Shown: positions 23,317 through 34,100 of the stretch, one piece after another
How the letters are laid out: each line of letters starts with the position of its first letter
Position numbering within the stretch: position 1 is the stretch's first letter
Source: Ilex aquifolium
Taxonomy: Eukaryota > Streptophyta > Magnoliopsida > Aquifoliales > Aquifoliaceae
NCBI GenBank assembly: GCA_951799425.1
Contig: OX637394.1
Coordinates: 5,033,501 to 5,097,500 of the forward strand
Length of the DNA stretch: 64,000 bases
Direction of reading: 5' to 3'
The notes under the pieces: model-generated
What the model was told of the DNA's origin: nothing
Databases searched by the model: none
What the model saw: the letters and a program-made list of their open reading frames with translations, nothing else
Made by a program: the position numbers and the translations under genes

Positions 23317-24655
23317 CATCTGTATAAAATCAAACTCACCGGGCCAGTAGATCCAGAGCAAATAGGCATTGACTTAGTTGCTTTTGCAATGGATCCTAAT
23401 CACGATGTTGATTCGACGCAACTTGTTGGTGATAGTCGGTCGCAACACCAAGAGCTTTCAAGGGAGGAAGACATGTATGTATAGAAAGTAGCTGATAGTG
23501 GCATACCTTCCGGATCGAGGGTCCCACCCGAAAAACACCATACAAACGAAATATCAATATATTCTCTACTTTTCTCAAACTCAATTCTATTGTGATTTAA
23601 ACACAAAATATCAACTAAATTATTCATTCTTTTTAAAAATTCAAAATAAAATCTAATTTAATTTTGAAAATATCTTTTTGATAAAGTTATTACTCGTAAA
23701 AAATAAAATATAACAAGAATTTAGATAAAAATTATAAATATAAACAAGAAAATGATCCTAAATTTTTTGAAGATAATAGAATAATTTAACAAAAAGATAG
23801 TAGTGAATATATTTGTAATAGTACTCAGTAATATAATACCACAATTTCGATAAAGAATGTATAAAATAAACAAGAAGAACATAAAAATATTAATGAAGCA
23901 ATAAATTATAATCCTATCAAAATGTGATCAAAAGTCATGCTATTAATTAAAAAAAGATGTTAGCATAATTTGAAAAAAGAATTAATTAGCAAATTTTAAA
24001 TTAAAATATAAAATATTATTAAAAATAAAAAAATCTCATTGACTCTTATTACTTTAATCCTCGTACATTCTCGAGCCGCAATAGTAGAAATGTTCAAATC
24101 AGTACGCTTCTATTCTGGCGGTGCACCCCTCGTCGACTTTGCGTATCATTCTTTGCATCGTCATCCTCCCATATAATAAAACTAATGCCGACACAGATTC
24201 AGGAATTGACTGAGCATAATTCGAAAAGAGCAATTATGTAACTTAAATTTACATTTCAAATGAAGGGAGATCATTGGATCAATGAGTCTCATTTAAAAAA
24301 GTTGATGGAACCCACTCATCCAATGGCCTCTTAATTTTAAATACAAATTTGAGTTATATAGTATTTCTCATTCGAAAATCCAAGCAATTAATCAAAAAAA
24401 AAACAATGAGATTGGTCGAAGTTATTTGCCAGATACCATGGACCGACAACTAGGTTAACAAGTTTAGGTGGTGCTTTTTATGAATCATATTATACATGCA
24501 TTTAGGTTCATTGAATTGATGATAAACGATGTATCAATAAGAAAAAACTCAAAAAGGAGAGAAAGCATATTGAAGGTAATATCACTCGGTTATAAACTTT
24601 CTATTTTGCTTCATTTGAATCAAAATTGGTAAATTTAATTTTAATAATTTTATTT
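23317..24655. other. AT-rich intergenic DNA, no gene seen
   Basis: Includes a moderately GC-rich patch at 23340-23560 and long A/T runs at 23640-24040. No supported gene, repeat termini or RNA was found. Confidence 0.4.
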
Positions 24656-24659
24656 AGAA

Positions 24660-24860
24660 TAACCCAAAGGAATTAGTCTAATGGTAGATTAGTCACCCGA
24701 TAAACTTTTCATAAAAGTTAGATCAGAGATTCAAATATTTCACGAAGCGGAGTCTTTTGGAGCCATCGCCATAATTTACGCCCTTGTGTGGAGAGGCTCC
24801 TTTGTATAAAGTCCAATAATAATTCGGTACGTGAGCGGAGAAATATTACGGTGATTTATT
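24660..24860 (+). mobile_element. SINE-like relic
   Basis: GGAATTAGTCTAATGGTAGA resembles a box A region, and AGAGATTCAAATATT about 50 bases later resembles a decayed box B. A body with GTGTGGAGAGGCTCCTTTG follows. No clear target duplication. A diverged tRNA-derived SINE is the best reading. Confidence 0.4.
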
Positions 24861-25119
24861 AGGATAGTTGAAATATCAAAAAATATATATATTTAATAAT
24901 CTAATTCCTCCCAATATTTTGATTGATAATTTGTCCCAATTAATATTGATCAGAAATGACACGTTATGCAAATGGAAAATAAGAGGCTGTCTAGATTGCG
25001 CCACCTCATGCACCCCAACAAAAATGTACAAAAACATTTATAGGTCTTATCCTTAAGATTGGACTTCCAGATGAACAAAATCCCTTATTATACTCGAGTA
25101 AATCGAAATCTTAATCAAT

Positions 25120-25305
25120 TTTGAAAAGTAATCCAATGATCGAGTCTGATCTTTAGTAATTTAAAAGTTTTAAATTTAATTTCTTCTCACATTCTTTAAA
25201 TGTTAGCCACCTTTATTACTCTAGGGACATACCCTGAAATAATTTAAGCTACAGTGATCAACTGCTAAGTTTGAGAGAGTAATCGGCACAATAATTTATA
25301 ACTTA
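25120..25305 (+). mobile_element. SINE-like element, old sister copy of the one in the J20 intron
   Basis: Aligns along its length with 26960-27125: GAGTCT-ATCTTTA-TAA..TTTTAAATTTAATTTCTTCTCACA, then CTAGGGACAT and AATTTAAGCTACAGTGATCA, with many substitutions. The orientation is the same. Box B would be the TTTCAAATTCAA-like segment. Confidence 0.45.
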
Positions 25306-25914
25306 TTCCTATTACTAATTGAGTTACTCTTGAATTAGTTACTTTCTGATTAAATTTTATGAAAGAGCCCACTTCTGATTTGTGTAATTTATAAAATTAT
25401 GAGCATAATTGAAAAATATCGTGTTATTTTGATTTAGTGATTACCATTAACTCAAAAAATAAGACAAAATTACAATAATCAAACTTAGATGAAAAAAAAA
25501 ATAGAATCAAATTGAAGGGAAAAAAATGGTGTCACGCTATTCTCGCGATGCTAACTAAATAATTTTTTGCCTTAACGCTTGTTTTTTGGGATCAAATTTT
25601 TTTTTTGATGTTCGGATTAAAATTTGAAGTTCATTTTAAATCGACAAAAATAAAATTATAGAACTCATTTTAGATTTTAATTTGATGCTCGTTTTAAACT
25701 TTAATACAAACATTTTTGTTTAATCAACTCTTATATTAACATCAGATCATTTGACTGATTATTTATTTATTTATTTATCTAAATGCATATGACCGTCTTC
25801 TGAAACCGATTTTATACCCACAGAAAAGCTCAAAACAGGCCATGTGGCTTTATGTAAAAGCTCATAGAATAGAAACATCCATTCATTACATCAAACAGTA
25901 GAATACGAAGAAGT

Positions 25915-26246
25915 GGGTGTCAATTTTTTACTCGAACACGAACCCGACTCGAACCGAATCTGACACGAACCCGAAAATAACACGATTAGTTGACACGAGT
26001 AATAAATGAGTCAAATTAAGGTTCAACACGAATAACACGATTAATGGATACTGTAGATAGAAAATAATTATTTAACGAGTATTGTAGATAAAAAATAAGA
26101 ATTTTATAATTTTTTAAATAGTATTATATTAGTTGTTGTCAAATTAAATAATTTTTTATTAACACGAATATTGACACAAATCCAACATGTACCAAAAATT
26201 ATACAACACGATACGAAAATGATACGACACGACACGATTGACACCC
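25915..26246. mobile_element. Short-TIR MITE (GGGTGTCAA ends) next to the J20 promoter
   Basis: The 9-bp terminal inverted repeat GGGTGTCAA/TTGACACCC lies at 25915-25923 and 26238-26246. The interior is rich in CGACACGA/ACACGAAC words that mirror each other near the two ends. No clear target duplication was found. The style fits a hAT-like MITE, but the superfamily is uncertain. The right end is 5 bp from the TATA box of the J20 gene. Confidence 0.6.
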
Positions 26247-26251
26247 TCTTT

Positions 26252-26259
26252 TATATATA
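26252..26259 (+). promoter_or_regulatory. TATA box of the J20 gene
   Basis: TATATATA in the context CTTTTATATATACCC lies 81 bp upstream of the ATG at 26340. It is followed by a CA-rich leader (CATCGACACACACAACC) where transcription could start. The sequence upstream of 26246 is transposon-derived. Confidence 0.6.
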
Positions 26260-26339
26260 CCCAACATCGACACACACAACCACTACAGAGAAAAAAGAAA
26301 GACTCAAGAATTCAAATAGACTCGAAAGAAGCAAAGACA

Positions 26340-27496
26340 ATGAGCTCCAAAATGATATCTGGAGGCGAACCTGGCTTCTCTCTTTGCTCAAAGCCCTACA
26401 ATCCAACAAAAAGATCAATGCTTGAGCCTTGTTCTCACCTTTCCTTCAATACCCACTTCTCAAAACCAAGCCTTTCGTTTAGATCTCCATCCGGGTCATA
26501 CAGGGCCAGAACAAGGGCGTCAATTAACGCTGTTTACTCGCCGGAGAAGACGACGGAGAGTTTCTATGACTTGTTGGGTATACCGGAGAGTGGGAATTTA
26601 TCGGAGATTAAGAAAGCTTACAAGCAATTGGCGAGAAAGTACCACCCGGACGTGTCACCGCCGGACCGTACGGAGGAGTACACAAAGAGGTTTATAAGGG
26701 TTCAGGAGGCGTATGAGACCCTTTCTGACCCCCAAACTAGGGCTTTGTATGATAGCGATTTGGCTAAGGGTTTGCACCTGGCTTTCTCCGGCAGAAGGCG
26801 CGGCCAATATGATCAGGTAGATCTCTCTCTCTCTCTCTCTCTCTGAGTAGTTTCAATTGAAAAGTTGTGGTCTAATGTTGAAGTTTTTGGTTAGTCCAAA
26901 TTTGATTTAAAGTGAAAATTTGGATTTCATTCCATGAAAACAAAATCAGGGCTGCATTTAAACCCTTAGGAGTGGTCAAAGGTTGAGTCTTGCCTTTAAT
27001 AACTCAAAGATTTCAAATTCAATTTCTTTCCACAGCTCTTAAAAAACTAGTCATTCTTGTCTTTGGAGATATGTTCTAATCGAGTTTAAGTCATGATGAT
27101 CAGCCATTGAGCTCGAGCGAGTCCAATCAGTGCTGCATTTTTTTTTTCATGATTGGAATGCTCTGTTTTCCTGGTTGAAACTCCCAGTTCTCTGTCATTT
27201 GGCCCACTTTTTTCCCTTTTTTTTTTTGGGTAGGAACATACAGCCATTTTGCATATGGATTATGGATTATGGTTTATGATTACATCTGTTTTTAATATAC
27301 CAATCTTGTGCTGATTTTGAAACTTGTATTGAAACAGAGGTCCTATGAGGGGGGCGAGTGGAAGAATGTGTGGCAGTCTCAACTGATGGAGCTGAAGCGA
27401 AGGAGTATGAACAAACATTCAAGAGGGGATGTGATGTCATGGGGAGCTCGGATGCGAAGGCAAAGAAATGATACATTTGACCTTGGATTCAACTGA
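26340..27496 (+). CDS. DJC26: Chloroplast J-domain co-chaperone, DJC26/J20 type
   Basis: Two exons: 26340-26816 and 27338-27496 (phase 0; donor CAG|GTAGAT, acceptor ACAG|AGG), 211 residues. The N-terminus (about 1-65) is Ser/Arg-rich and poor in acids, like a plastid transit peptide. The J domain spans about 74-141 (FYDLLGIPES ... YDSDL) with the HPD tripeptide at 102-104 that triggers Hsp70 ATPase. The C-terminal tail (W...WQ.QL..LKRRS..., SWGARMRRQ) matches my memory of Arabidopsis J20, which hands damaged deoxyxylulose 5-phosphate synthase to plastid Hsp70. The start was chosen at 26340 because the upstream in-frame methionine at 26238 lies before the TATA box. A (CT)n run directly follows the donor site. 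No Zn-finger or type I/II DnaJ C-terminal domain is present, so it is a type III J protein. Confidence 0.92.
26960..27125 (+). mobile_element. SINE-like insertion in the J20 intron
   Basis: Box A-like GGTCAAAGGTTGAGTC and box B-like GATTTCAAATTCAAT lie about 30-35 bases apart. The flanks ATCAGGGCTGCATTT (26945-26959) and ATCAGTGCTGCATTT (27126-27140) match 14 of 15 and could be a target duplication; the right one is followed by a T run. Homologous to 25120-25305. Because the older copy also ends in a similar AATCGGCAC, part of the right flank may instead belong to the element. Confidence 0.45.
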
Positions 27497-28340
27497 AAGT
27501 TTATGGTTGGCCGTTCCTGTTAGTCTAACACACAAACAATTGTAAACTGGCTGAACATCTGCTACCAAAATATGTCCTCAATTGAGTCCATGTATATATA
27601 TATATATATCTTCAAGAGGGAATGTGATATCAATTTTTGTTCAAATTTCCATTTCAATTTACTGTTTCTATGTTGTTTAGCCATATGAATGGATCAACTT
27701 TAAGTTGGATCTTGAGTTCTTTGATTAAATTGTTGGTGTAATTGATTCCCATGCATAATGAACAATCAATTGTTTAATAATCTTGGCAGTGAATTTATCT
27801 GGAACTAAGTTCTTTGTGGCTCACTTTTCCCCCACTTTTGCACCCTGTTTTTTTTAGGGTGTTGTCTGGTAATAGACATCTGTCGCCGTTATATTCAATA
27901 TTTTCTTTTATTATTGGGGAAGCAGACTACCCACCGGTAGGACTAAACTGATCAAAACTTATGAGAGAAGTTTTTTAGAATTTGATCCGGTCAATAGGGG
28001 TTTGGGTGGTTGCCACAAAGTGGTTGATGATCAACTCGGTTTTTGTCACACATCTAGAAGATTTTGATTTTCTAGAAGATTTTGATTGTTTCTTTAAGTC
28101 ATAGGTAGGAAAATTGAATTCCGCATCTAGAAGATGACTTTTCAAACTACTGGTTAGGAAAATTAGACTCTTAGAATCAGAATATAGGGATGCAGAGCTT
28201 TTAAGAGAGAGGGGGTGCAGGAACATAGTAAGTGATCGATGAATTGTGATTATTTGGGTGTTATTTCTTTATTTGTTTATACATTAGTGATCGATGAAAC
28301 TTGATAATGATTGGTTTAAATTTGACTCTCTTTAAAGTCT
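27497..28340. other. J20 3' flank and intergenic DNA
   Basis: The J20 3' untranslated region probably ends within 27500-27780. A (TA)n microsatellite lies at 27592-27609. Three copies of TCTAGAAGATTTTGATT-like text lie at 28052-28090. No further gene seen. Confidence 0.45.
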
Positions 28341-28345
28341 AAGAA

Positions 28346-29067
28346 CTTCTGAGCTTGCAGAAAGCAGCTCGCCTAAATGAACTCTCCTGAGCATGAACTG
28401 ACCCATAGACCAGTTGCAGAGAAATTCGGAATAACAAGTCCAATACAATAACAAGCTTGGAGCTCATAAGTCTGACACAAAGCCAGTCTGTAAAAGGTTC
28501 AACGTGACACGTGGACAGGGAACAATGGAACATTACTTGACGGTTCTGATGAACGAAAACTCACAGGTAGTAGAAACGGATCAAGTACTATAATCGGCGA
28601 GTAGTGAATTCAGAAAGGTTTTGAGGACCATAGCACCAGGATTAAGATAAACACAAAAAAAACCACATAATCAACCAAAAAAGACAAATATGAAATCCTA
28701 ACTATCAGTTGTATAAATAGTCAACATGACTACAGTGCACAAGAGAGTCATTCTGTAAGCCACCAAGTAAAATCTAAGTAATGTTTTGTAAAGGCTTCAA
28801 GCAAAACATCACGTAATAGCAACTTTTTCTCCAAGCAATATAATCCCTAAGGAGCAAGAGTTTTCATTACAGTGAACATAACTTTAATTCCTCGACTAAG
28901 ATAAACCACTCATATTTTATATTCCTCTTACAAAATACATATAAAATACACTTTCACACTCATGTTCTTCCAAATACCCACACATTCGTTAGACTTCACT
29001 CAAGTTTGTTTTACAATTCGATCGAGTTAATTTTGAACGCTATCAATATCACATAATAATATTAGCA
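28346..29067 (+). mobile_element. Candidate LTR remnant with a primer-binding-site-like edge
   Basis: The stretch has a TATA-like TTGTATAAATAG near 28710 and a leader with repeated AAGCAA words. It ends ...ATTAGCA followed by TGGTATCACC, which resembles the initiator-Met tRNA primer site TGGTATCA. The start at TGAGCTTGCAG is a guess. No second LTR was found. A fossil. Confidence 0.4.
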
Positions 29068-30103
29068 TGGTATCACCGTTATAATAAATATTTTATTAAA
29101 TGATCAGATAGATCCAAAGCTAAAAGTTTCATGGTTCTTGTGAAAGTGTAAAATAAATTGCTGTCAGCATCATTGTCATCACTGCATGCGTAATGGTGTT
29201 AGTTCTCAAGGGATTGGATTATGGAGAGCTGATGCGGCAAGTTCCATCCACTTTCCTTCCATTCCACTCTCCTCCATTTAATATTTTATCTTGAGAATGA
29301 CTTTTTCTTTTTCTTTTTCTTTTTCCTTCCCCCAAATTTCCATTTCTCTCCGTCTTGTAATGACAGTTACCTCAGGGGTCTGTTTGTCTTACAATAATGT
29401 CATGTATCTTTCCAAAAAAAAAAACCCCTTATCTCCAACTTCAAGATTAAAACCCCTTTTGGTGGCAAATTAGCGACAGGTCCAAGATTAAAGTCTTTTT
29501 TGGTTTCCGCTTTAGAAAATATAAATAATATAATATAATATTATTTGCCTTCAGCACCACTCATTTTTCGTCACTGATGTCGTAATGTTGTAATTCGACT
29601 GACAATGACCCATGACCCATGACCCATGACGATTGAGAGGCTGCTGCTGGTCTATCATGCTAAGCTGAATCTGCAAGTCCAATCCAAAAAAGACATGTCA
29701 TATGTAAAGTGTTTTTATTTTATTATTTTTTAGTCATAGTTTACAAATTATTCAAATCAAATTCAACTATTCGGATTAATTCTTAGCACAATATCGCTTT
29801 AGTGCCGACACAAACCCATTTATATAAACCCACGCCACATGTAATCTTTGTAATGTTATTGGAATTTTTTTTAGAGCAATGCTATGAAAACTTATTTAAT
29901 GATCTTATTTGGTGAATTTATTATTCTATACTATTATATTGATAATGAATCTCACTATTAGATTGACAATGTATTTCACTATTAGTTAGAAATCAGTATT
30001 AATTCAATGAATATGATATATTATGTCACTAAATAATATCAGTGAATTAAGTCTAAATAGTAATTTTTTTAATGTGTGGTTCTTGAAATATACTCGTCAC
30101 ATA
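29068..30103. other. Intergenic DNA with small repeats
   Basis: Holds a (CTTTTT)n run at 29300-29330, three copies of TGACCCA at 29606-29630, and a stretch at about 29876-30000 (AGAGCAATGCTATGAAAAC ...) that has the look of a MITE but lacks a recognised partner end. No gene seen. Confidence 0.4.
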
Positions 30104-30879
30104 TCTATATAATAAAATATAATACAATTCAAATTTTAAAAGATAAAGAAAATGTCTTTTGCTATTTGCAGTTGAGATCTCTTTAAATTTTACTTTAAAG
30201 TTAATCTAACGGCTAATATTAACACTCTAAATTTAATATGAAAAATAGAACTCTAAATGTGTGTTTGGAGTGACTTTTTAAAAGTGTTTTTAATACTTAT
30301 AACTTCTTATAAGTACTTAAAAAAAATATAGTGTTTGGAAACCACCTCACCAACACCTCTATCACCACCAACCCCACCGCCTCACCACAATCACCATTAC
30401 CACCATCGCCACCCCACCACCACCACCATCACAATTGTCGCCATCCTACCACACCCATCGCCCCACTACCATCGTTACTGCCACCATTACTGTCACCCCA
30501 CCATCACTTTTTCCACAACAACTACCACCACCTCCACTATCATAACCCCACAACCACCACCATTGTCGTCACCACCGCCACTATCTCATCATCATCCCTA
30601 CCACATCACCCCCACTGCCCCCAATCACCATCATCATTGTCACCTATAGCTACCACCATTACAACCGGTTGTCATCATCCATCACAACTATCACCGTCTT
30701 CCACCACCACCACTGCCGCCCACCATCAGTACCACCGCTCACCTCCACTATAACTAGTGTTTAAATTCCTTTATTTCTCCTCTATATTTGTAATTTAATT
30801 TTAGGTGTGAATACAAATATATTTATTGTTGATCATTTTTTTTTATTACTCCGTACCTTCAAGCACGAAAAATAATTAG
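30104..30879 (+). mobile_element. Non-autonomous Helitron, copy 1, with (CCA)-rich interior
   Basis: Starts TCTATATAATAAAAT after an A, as plant Helitrons do. It ends at a decayed 3' terminus: a hairpin-like GTACCTTCAAGCAC, then about ten bases, then TTAG followed by T (the family norm is CTAG|T). The copy at 50683-51456 is its homologue in opposite orientation and keeps the intact hairpin and CTAG, which fixes the ends here. The interior 30340-30750 is a degenerate CCACCA/CATCAC minisatellite whose frames are His/Pro/Thr runs, not protein. Its 3' end lies about 45 bp before the site II cluster of the cyclin C gene. Confidence 0.85.
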
Positions 30880-30923
30880 TTTTCTTATAAAAATAAAGAA
30901 AGAAAGGGAAATTTGTTGGATTT

Positions 30924-31015
30924 TGGGCCGATTCAGGATCCCAAAGGCAAACCGACATGAATTGGGTCCAATACAAATATGGGCTGACTCTCGAAATAGG
31001 CCATTACAAAGCCCA
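30924..31015 (+). promoter_or_regulatory. Site II element cluster upstream of cyclin C
   Basis: TGGGCC at 30924-30929, TGGGTC at 30963, TGGGCT at 30980-30985 and AGCCCA at 31010-31015 lie within 210 bp of the ATG. Clusters of TGGGCC/T (site II, TCP-bound) are typical of plant housekeeping and cell-proliferation genes. No clear TATA box was seen; a CT-rich leader (31030-31060) follows. Confidence 0.55.
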
Positions 31016-31132
31016 AAATTACTCTTCAACCTTAACAGCTCTCAGGACTCTCTCTATCTCTCTCTCTTTACAGCAGTGAAAGTTGAAGTGTAGCTTAAAC
31101 GAAGTCGGTTCCAAAACCCTCATCGCCTAAAA

Positions 31133-34100
31133 ATGGCCGCCAATTTTTGGACTTCATCACATTGGTAATTCTCGATCCATCTATCACCTTCATATTTAGG
31201 ATTTTATTTCGTTCTTGCTTGTGTATGTTATGGCTTAGCTTTTGATTTGATTGTTTTGTGTTCTTCTTTTTCTTATTGTGATTATATGTAGCAAACAACT
31301 TCAGGACCCTGAAGAAGTGAATTTTGTGCATCCGCTTGACAAGGAGAGGGGAATCACCCTCGATGATTTCAAACTCATTAAGATGCACATGGCCAATTGT
31401 ATAATCTCTCTCTGACCTCTTCAATTTGTTTGGTAGATTTCAGCCTTTCGCTGGGAAATTTATTTTTATTCGTCTTGGTTGGGCACTTGGGATTCTCCAT
31501 GAATTTTATTTGGTAGATGAGTTTTTTGGATTTTATAAGAGCTCCTCTCATGTGGCTTGATTTATAGATATAATTTCCGTTTTTTTAGTATGTAATGTTA
31601 GCTTCATGTGAATTTTTTTTTTTTTTTTGCTTGTAATGATCTGTTGGCACACCATGTTCCTCATCTGGGTTTCGGTTACACATGCAAGAAAGGTCTTTTT
31701 GATATAATCTGGATGACATTCATGCACAAGTGCATAGACAACTCCCTAAAATCTAATTTAAACATCTTTATTCGTATTTAATCAGATGTGTTGAGGATAG
31801 GTCCAAAATGGGGTCAACCATGATGAACAATACTACGAAAACTTAATCCAACCTTTTAGGTTTCATAGTAGTTTGGTTGGAATGTGGAATTATGGCTTTG
31901 AAAGTGGACAGATGGTGTGGGTTATTAAAGTGTTGGAGCATAAGTGTTGTTGCTTGGATATCTGAATGTTTGCTTTGGTTTAAAAATTTGATAGCAGGAT
32001 TTTAATTTTTTTAGGAAGTATAAGTGGGTGATCCTTCCACATATATGTTTTATGAACTTATTCTTTCAGCTTCCATTTCAGATGTCATGTCTCAAATGAC
32101 ATGGCACTGTATTACTCGTAGCCTGTGACCAGAACAGGCTCGGCTTTTTAGACATCTAATTAGACTGTGTAGTTGATAAAGATTTATTTTCAAACATTAG
32201 GAAACTGTAATTCTTAAAGGTTTATTACTGCAGTCATTTTTTATTTTCAGTAGATTTATAAATCAAATAAATTATTTTTTATTATATTTTATTCTACTTT
32301 CCTACGTACAACAATCAAAATTTGGCTACTACTTGAATGAATAAAACACTATTTACATAATCACCCAACGAGCAAAAAAACTTCCCCCACAAAATACTTT
32401 GATTGAACATTCGTGATATTGCAAAAAATATTGTGTGAGCCAATTTCACTGATTCTTTTGTGAATGTCTAAATATCACTTTTTTTTCTAGCTAAGAATTC
32501 TAATTACTCTTAATAATTCTTTTGGGACTCTTACAAACATAACACTAGCAAGATTGGAGTTCAGTACTTTCCAAAAAAAAAAAAAATTGGAGTTCAGTAG
32601 TGGTCTGATCTCCACAAAAAGGCATGCTGAATATTGAAATCCACATGTTGTTTCTCTCCTAGGGTTGTCAGGTAGTCTGCACTAGTTTCCTTCCTGAAGG
32701 ACTGGAGGCTGTGTAATAATTTAACGTTGTGGCTCCGGATGATGTGTTGGCAATTATTGATCAGAGCTTGATCTGGGTAGTTGTAATCCAGACTAGCCTC
32801 AAGTAGGTAGTAGGCTTCAAGAGAGACATTCATTAGAATGATTCTTGATGAGTTGAGTTCCTTGTCTATAGATTGAACCATTACCAAGGAGCTAACTCGT
32901 TCAGAACTCAGTTGACTGCTTCTATAGATAAGGTGGAACATCCTTGCCTCAGCATTATAATAGGGCTTCGGGCCTACTACAGCGCTTCCAGCATCGGGCC
33001 TTTATGGATTGCCTACAGCTCAGCCTTGATGCTTGCTGTCTGATGGATTCTCCCGTAGAAACCAGAGACCCATTATCCCTGTGGCACAATTATTTGCTTC
33101 ACGCTGTTAGGGAAAAACTAACGGTTCTATTGATCTTCTTTATTCTTAGAAAGCAAATTTTGCTTCTAGCATTCACGGCGAAGATTCTTAATCTGACTTG
33201 GTGGTCTGCCTTCCCCTTATATATCTTGCATTGGCCCATTGTTGAGGATGCTTTGGTATATTCTCAGACTTTCATATGTAAGCGTTCATTTACAACATAT
33301 CATTTACAACGTAACGTGTTCTTCCTCTTGTTTACTGGAGAGTGCAACCTGGCAAAAAGTCAGAATGATGCCTTCGTTGCTTATTAAAGGAAGGGCTCTT
33401 AGTGCTGCTTGATACACGAGTCTTGAAAGAACAATTAGCAAGCAAATCCTTTACTTTTCCTCTCTGATCTTCAACATCGATGCAATGAACTTGTGTCTGA
33501 CAAGTTGATAGATACTTGGCCATCTTCTTTTGAACCCATCTGACAACATTCCAAGATATTTGTAGCCATTTAATGCCAGAAACTTATCTCATTTACATGT
33601 TTTTCATTTGGAGTTCTTTTATATTGCAGGACCTACTCACAGATCTTCCTTTACAAAGACATCTGGATTTGATTGCTTTTCTTTGTTCATTGCATTGGGT
33701 TTGATATTACGAAGATTCTTTGGAAGCTACTATTTAACTATTAAATCAATCAGATAACTGAAACTGGCATGCACACTTTCACAGTTGATGCTGCTGATAG
33801 CTTTTCTTGCATATTTTAATCCCTTTACATTTGGATAATTTTTCCAGACATTGCGAGACTGGCTCAAAGTGTGAAAGTGAGGCAAAGGTGTGACCTTATT
33901 TTCTATTATTTATAAATTTTCAATTATGTTGGATATAATCATTCATCATTAAGACTTAACACACCTTAGACCTAACTATATCATCTTGTCAGGAGAGTTT
34001 GATTTCTGCTAACCATTTATTTTGTTCTGGATTGCAATTGTTAATATGTCTTTTCAAAGATTGCTTGTGATCTCCATTTGTATGCATGGCTTGTTATCAT

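Noticed and set aside
26238-26339. Upstream in-frame start for the J20 protein
   Set aside because: It lies within the MITE edge and before the TATA box; the 26340 ATG follows the predicted leader.
30331-30753. Open frames rich in His, Pro and Thr, as if coding
   Set aside because: They are open only because of the CCA minisatellite inside a Helitron. Several frames are open at once and none resembles a protein family.
32944-33387. 147-codon open frame on the plus strand in cyclin C intron 2
   Set aside because: It overlaps RNase H-like text on the opposite strand and has no family resemblance of its own.
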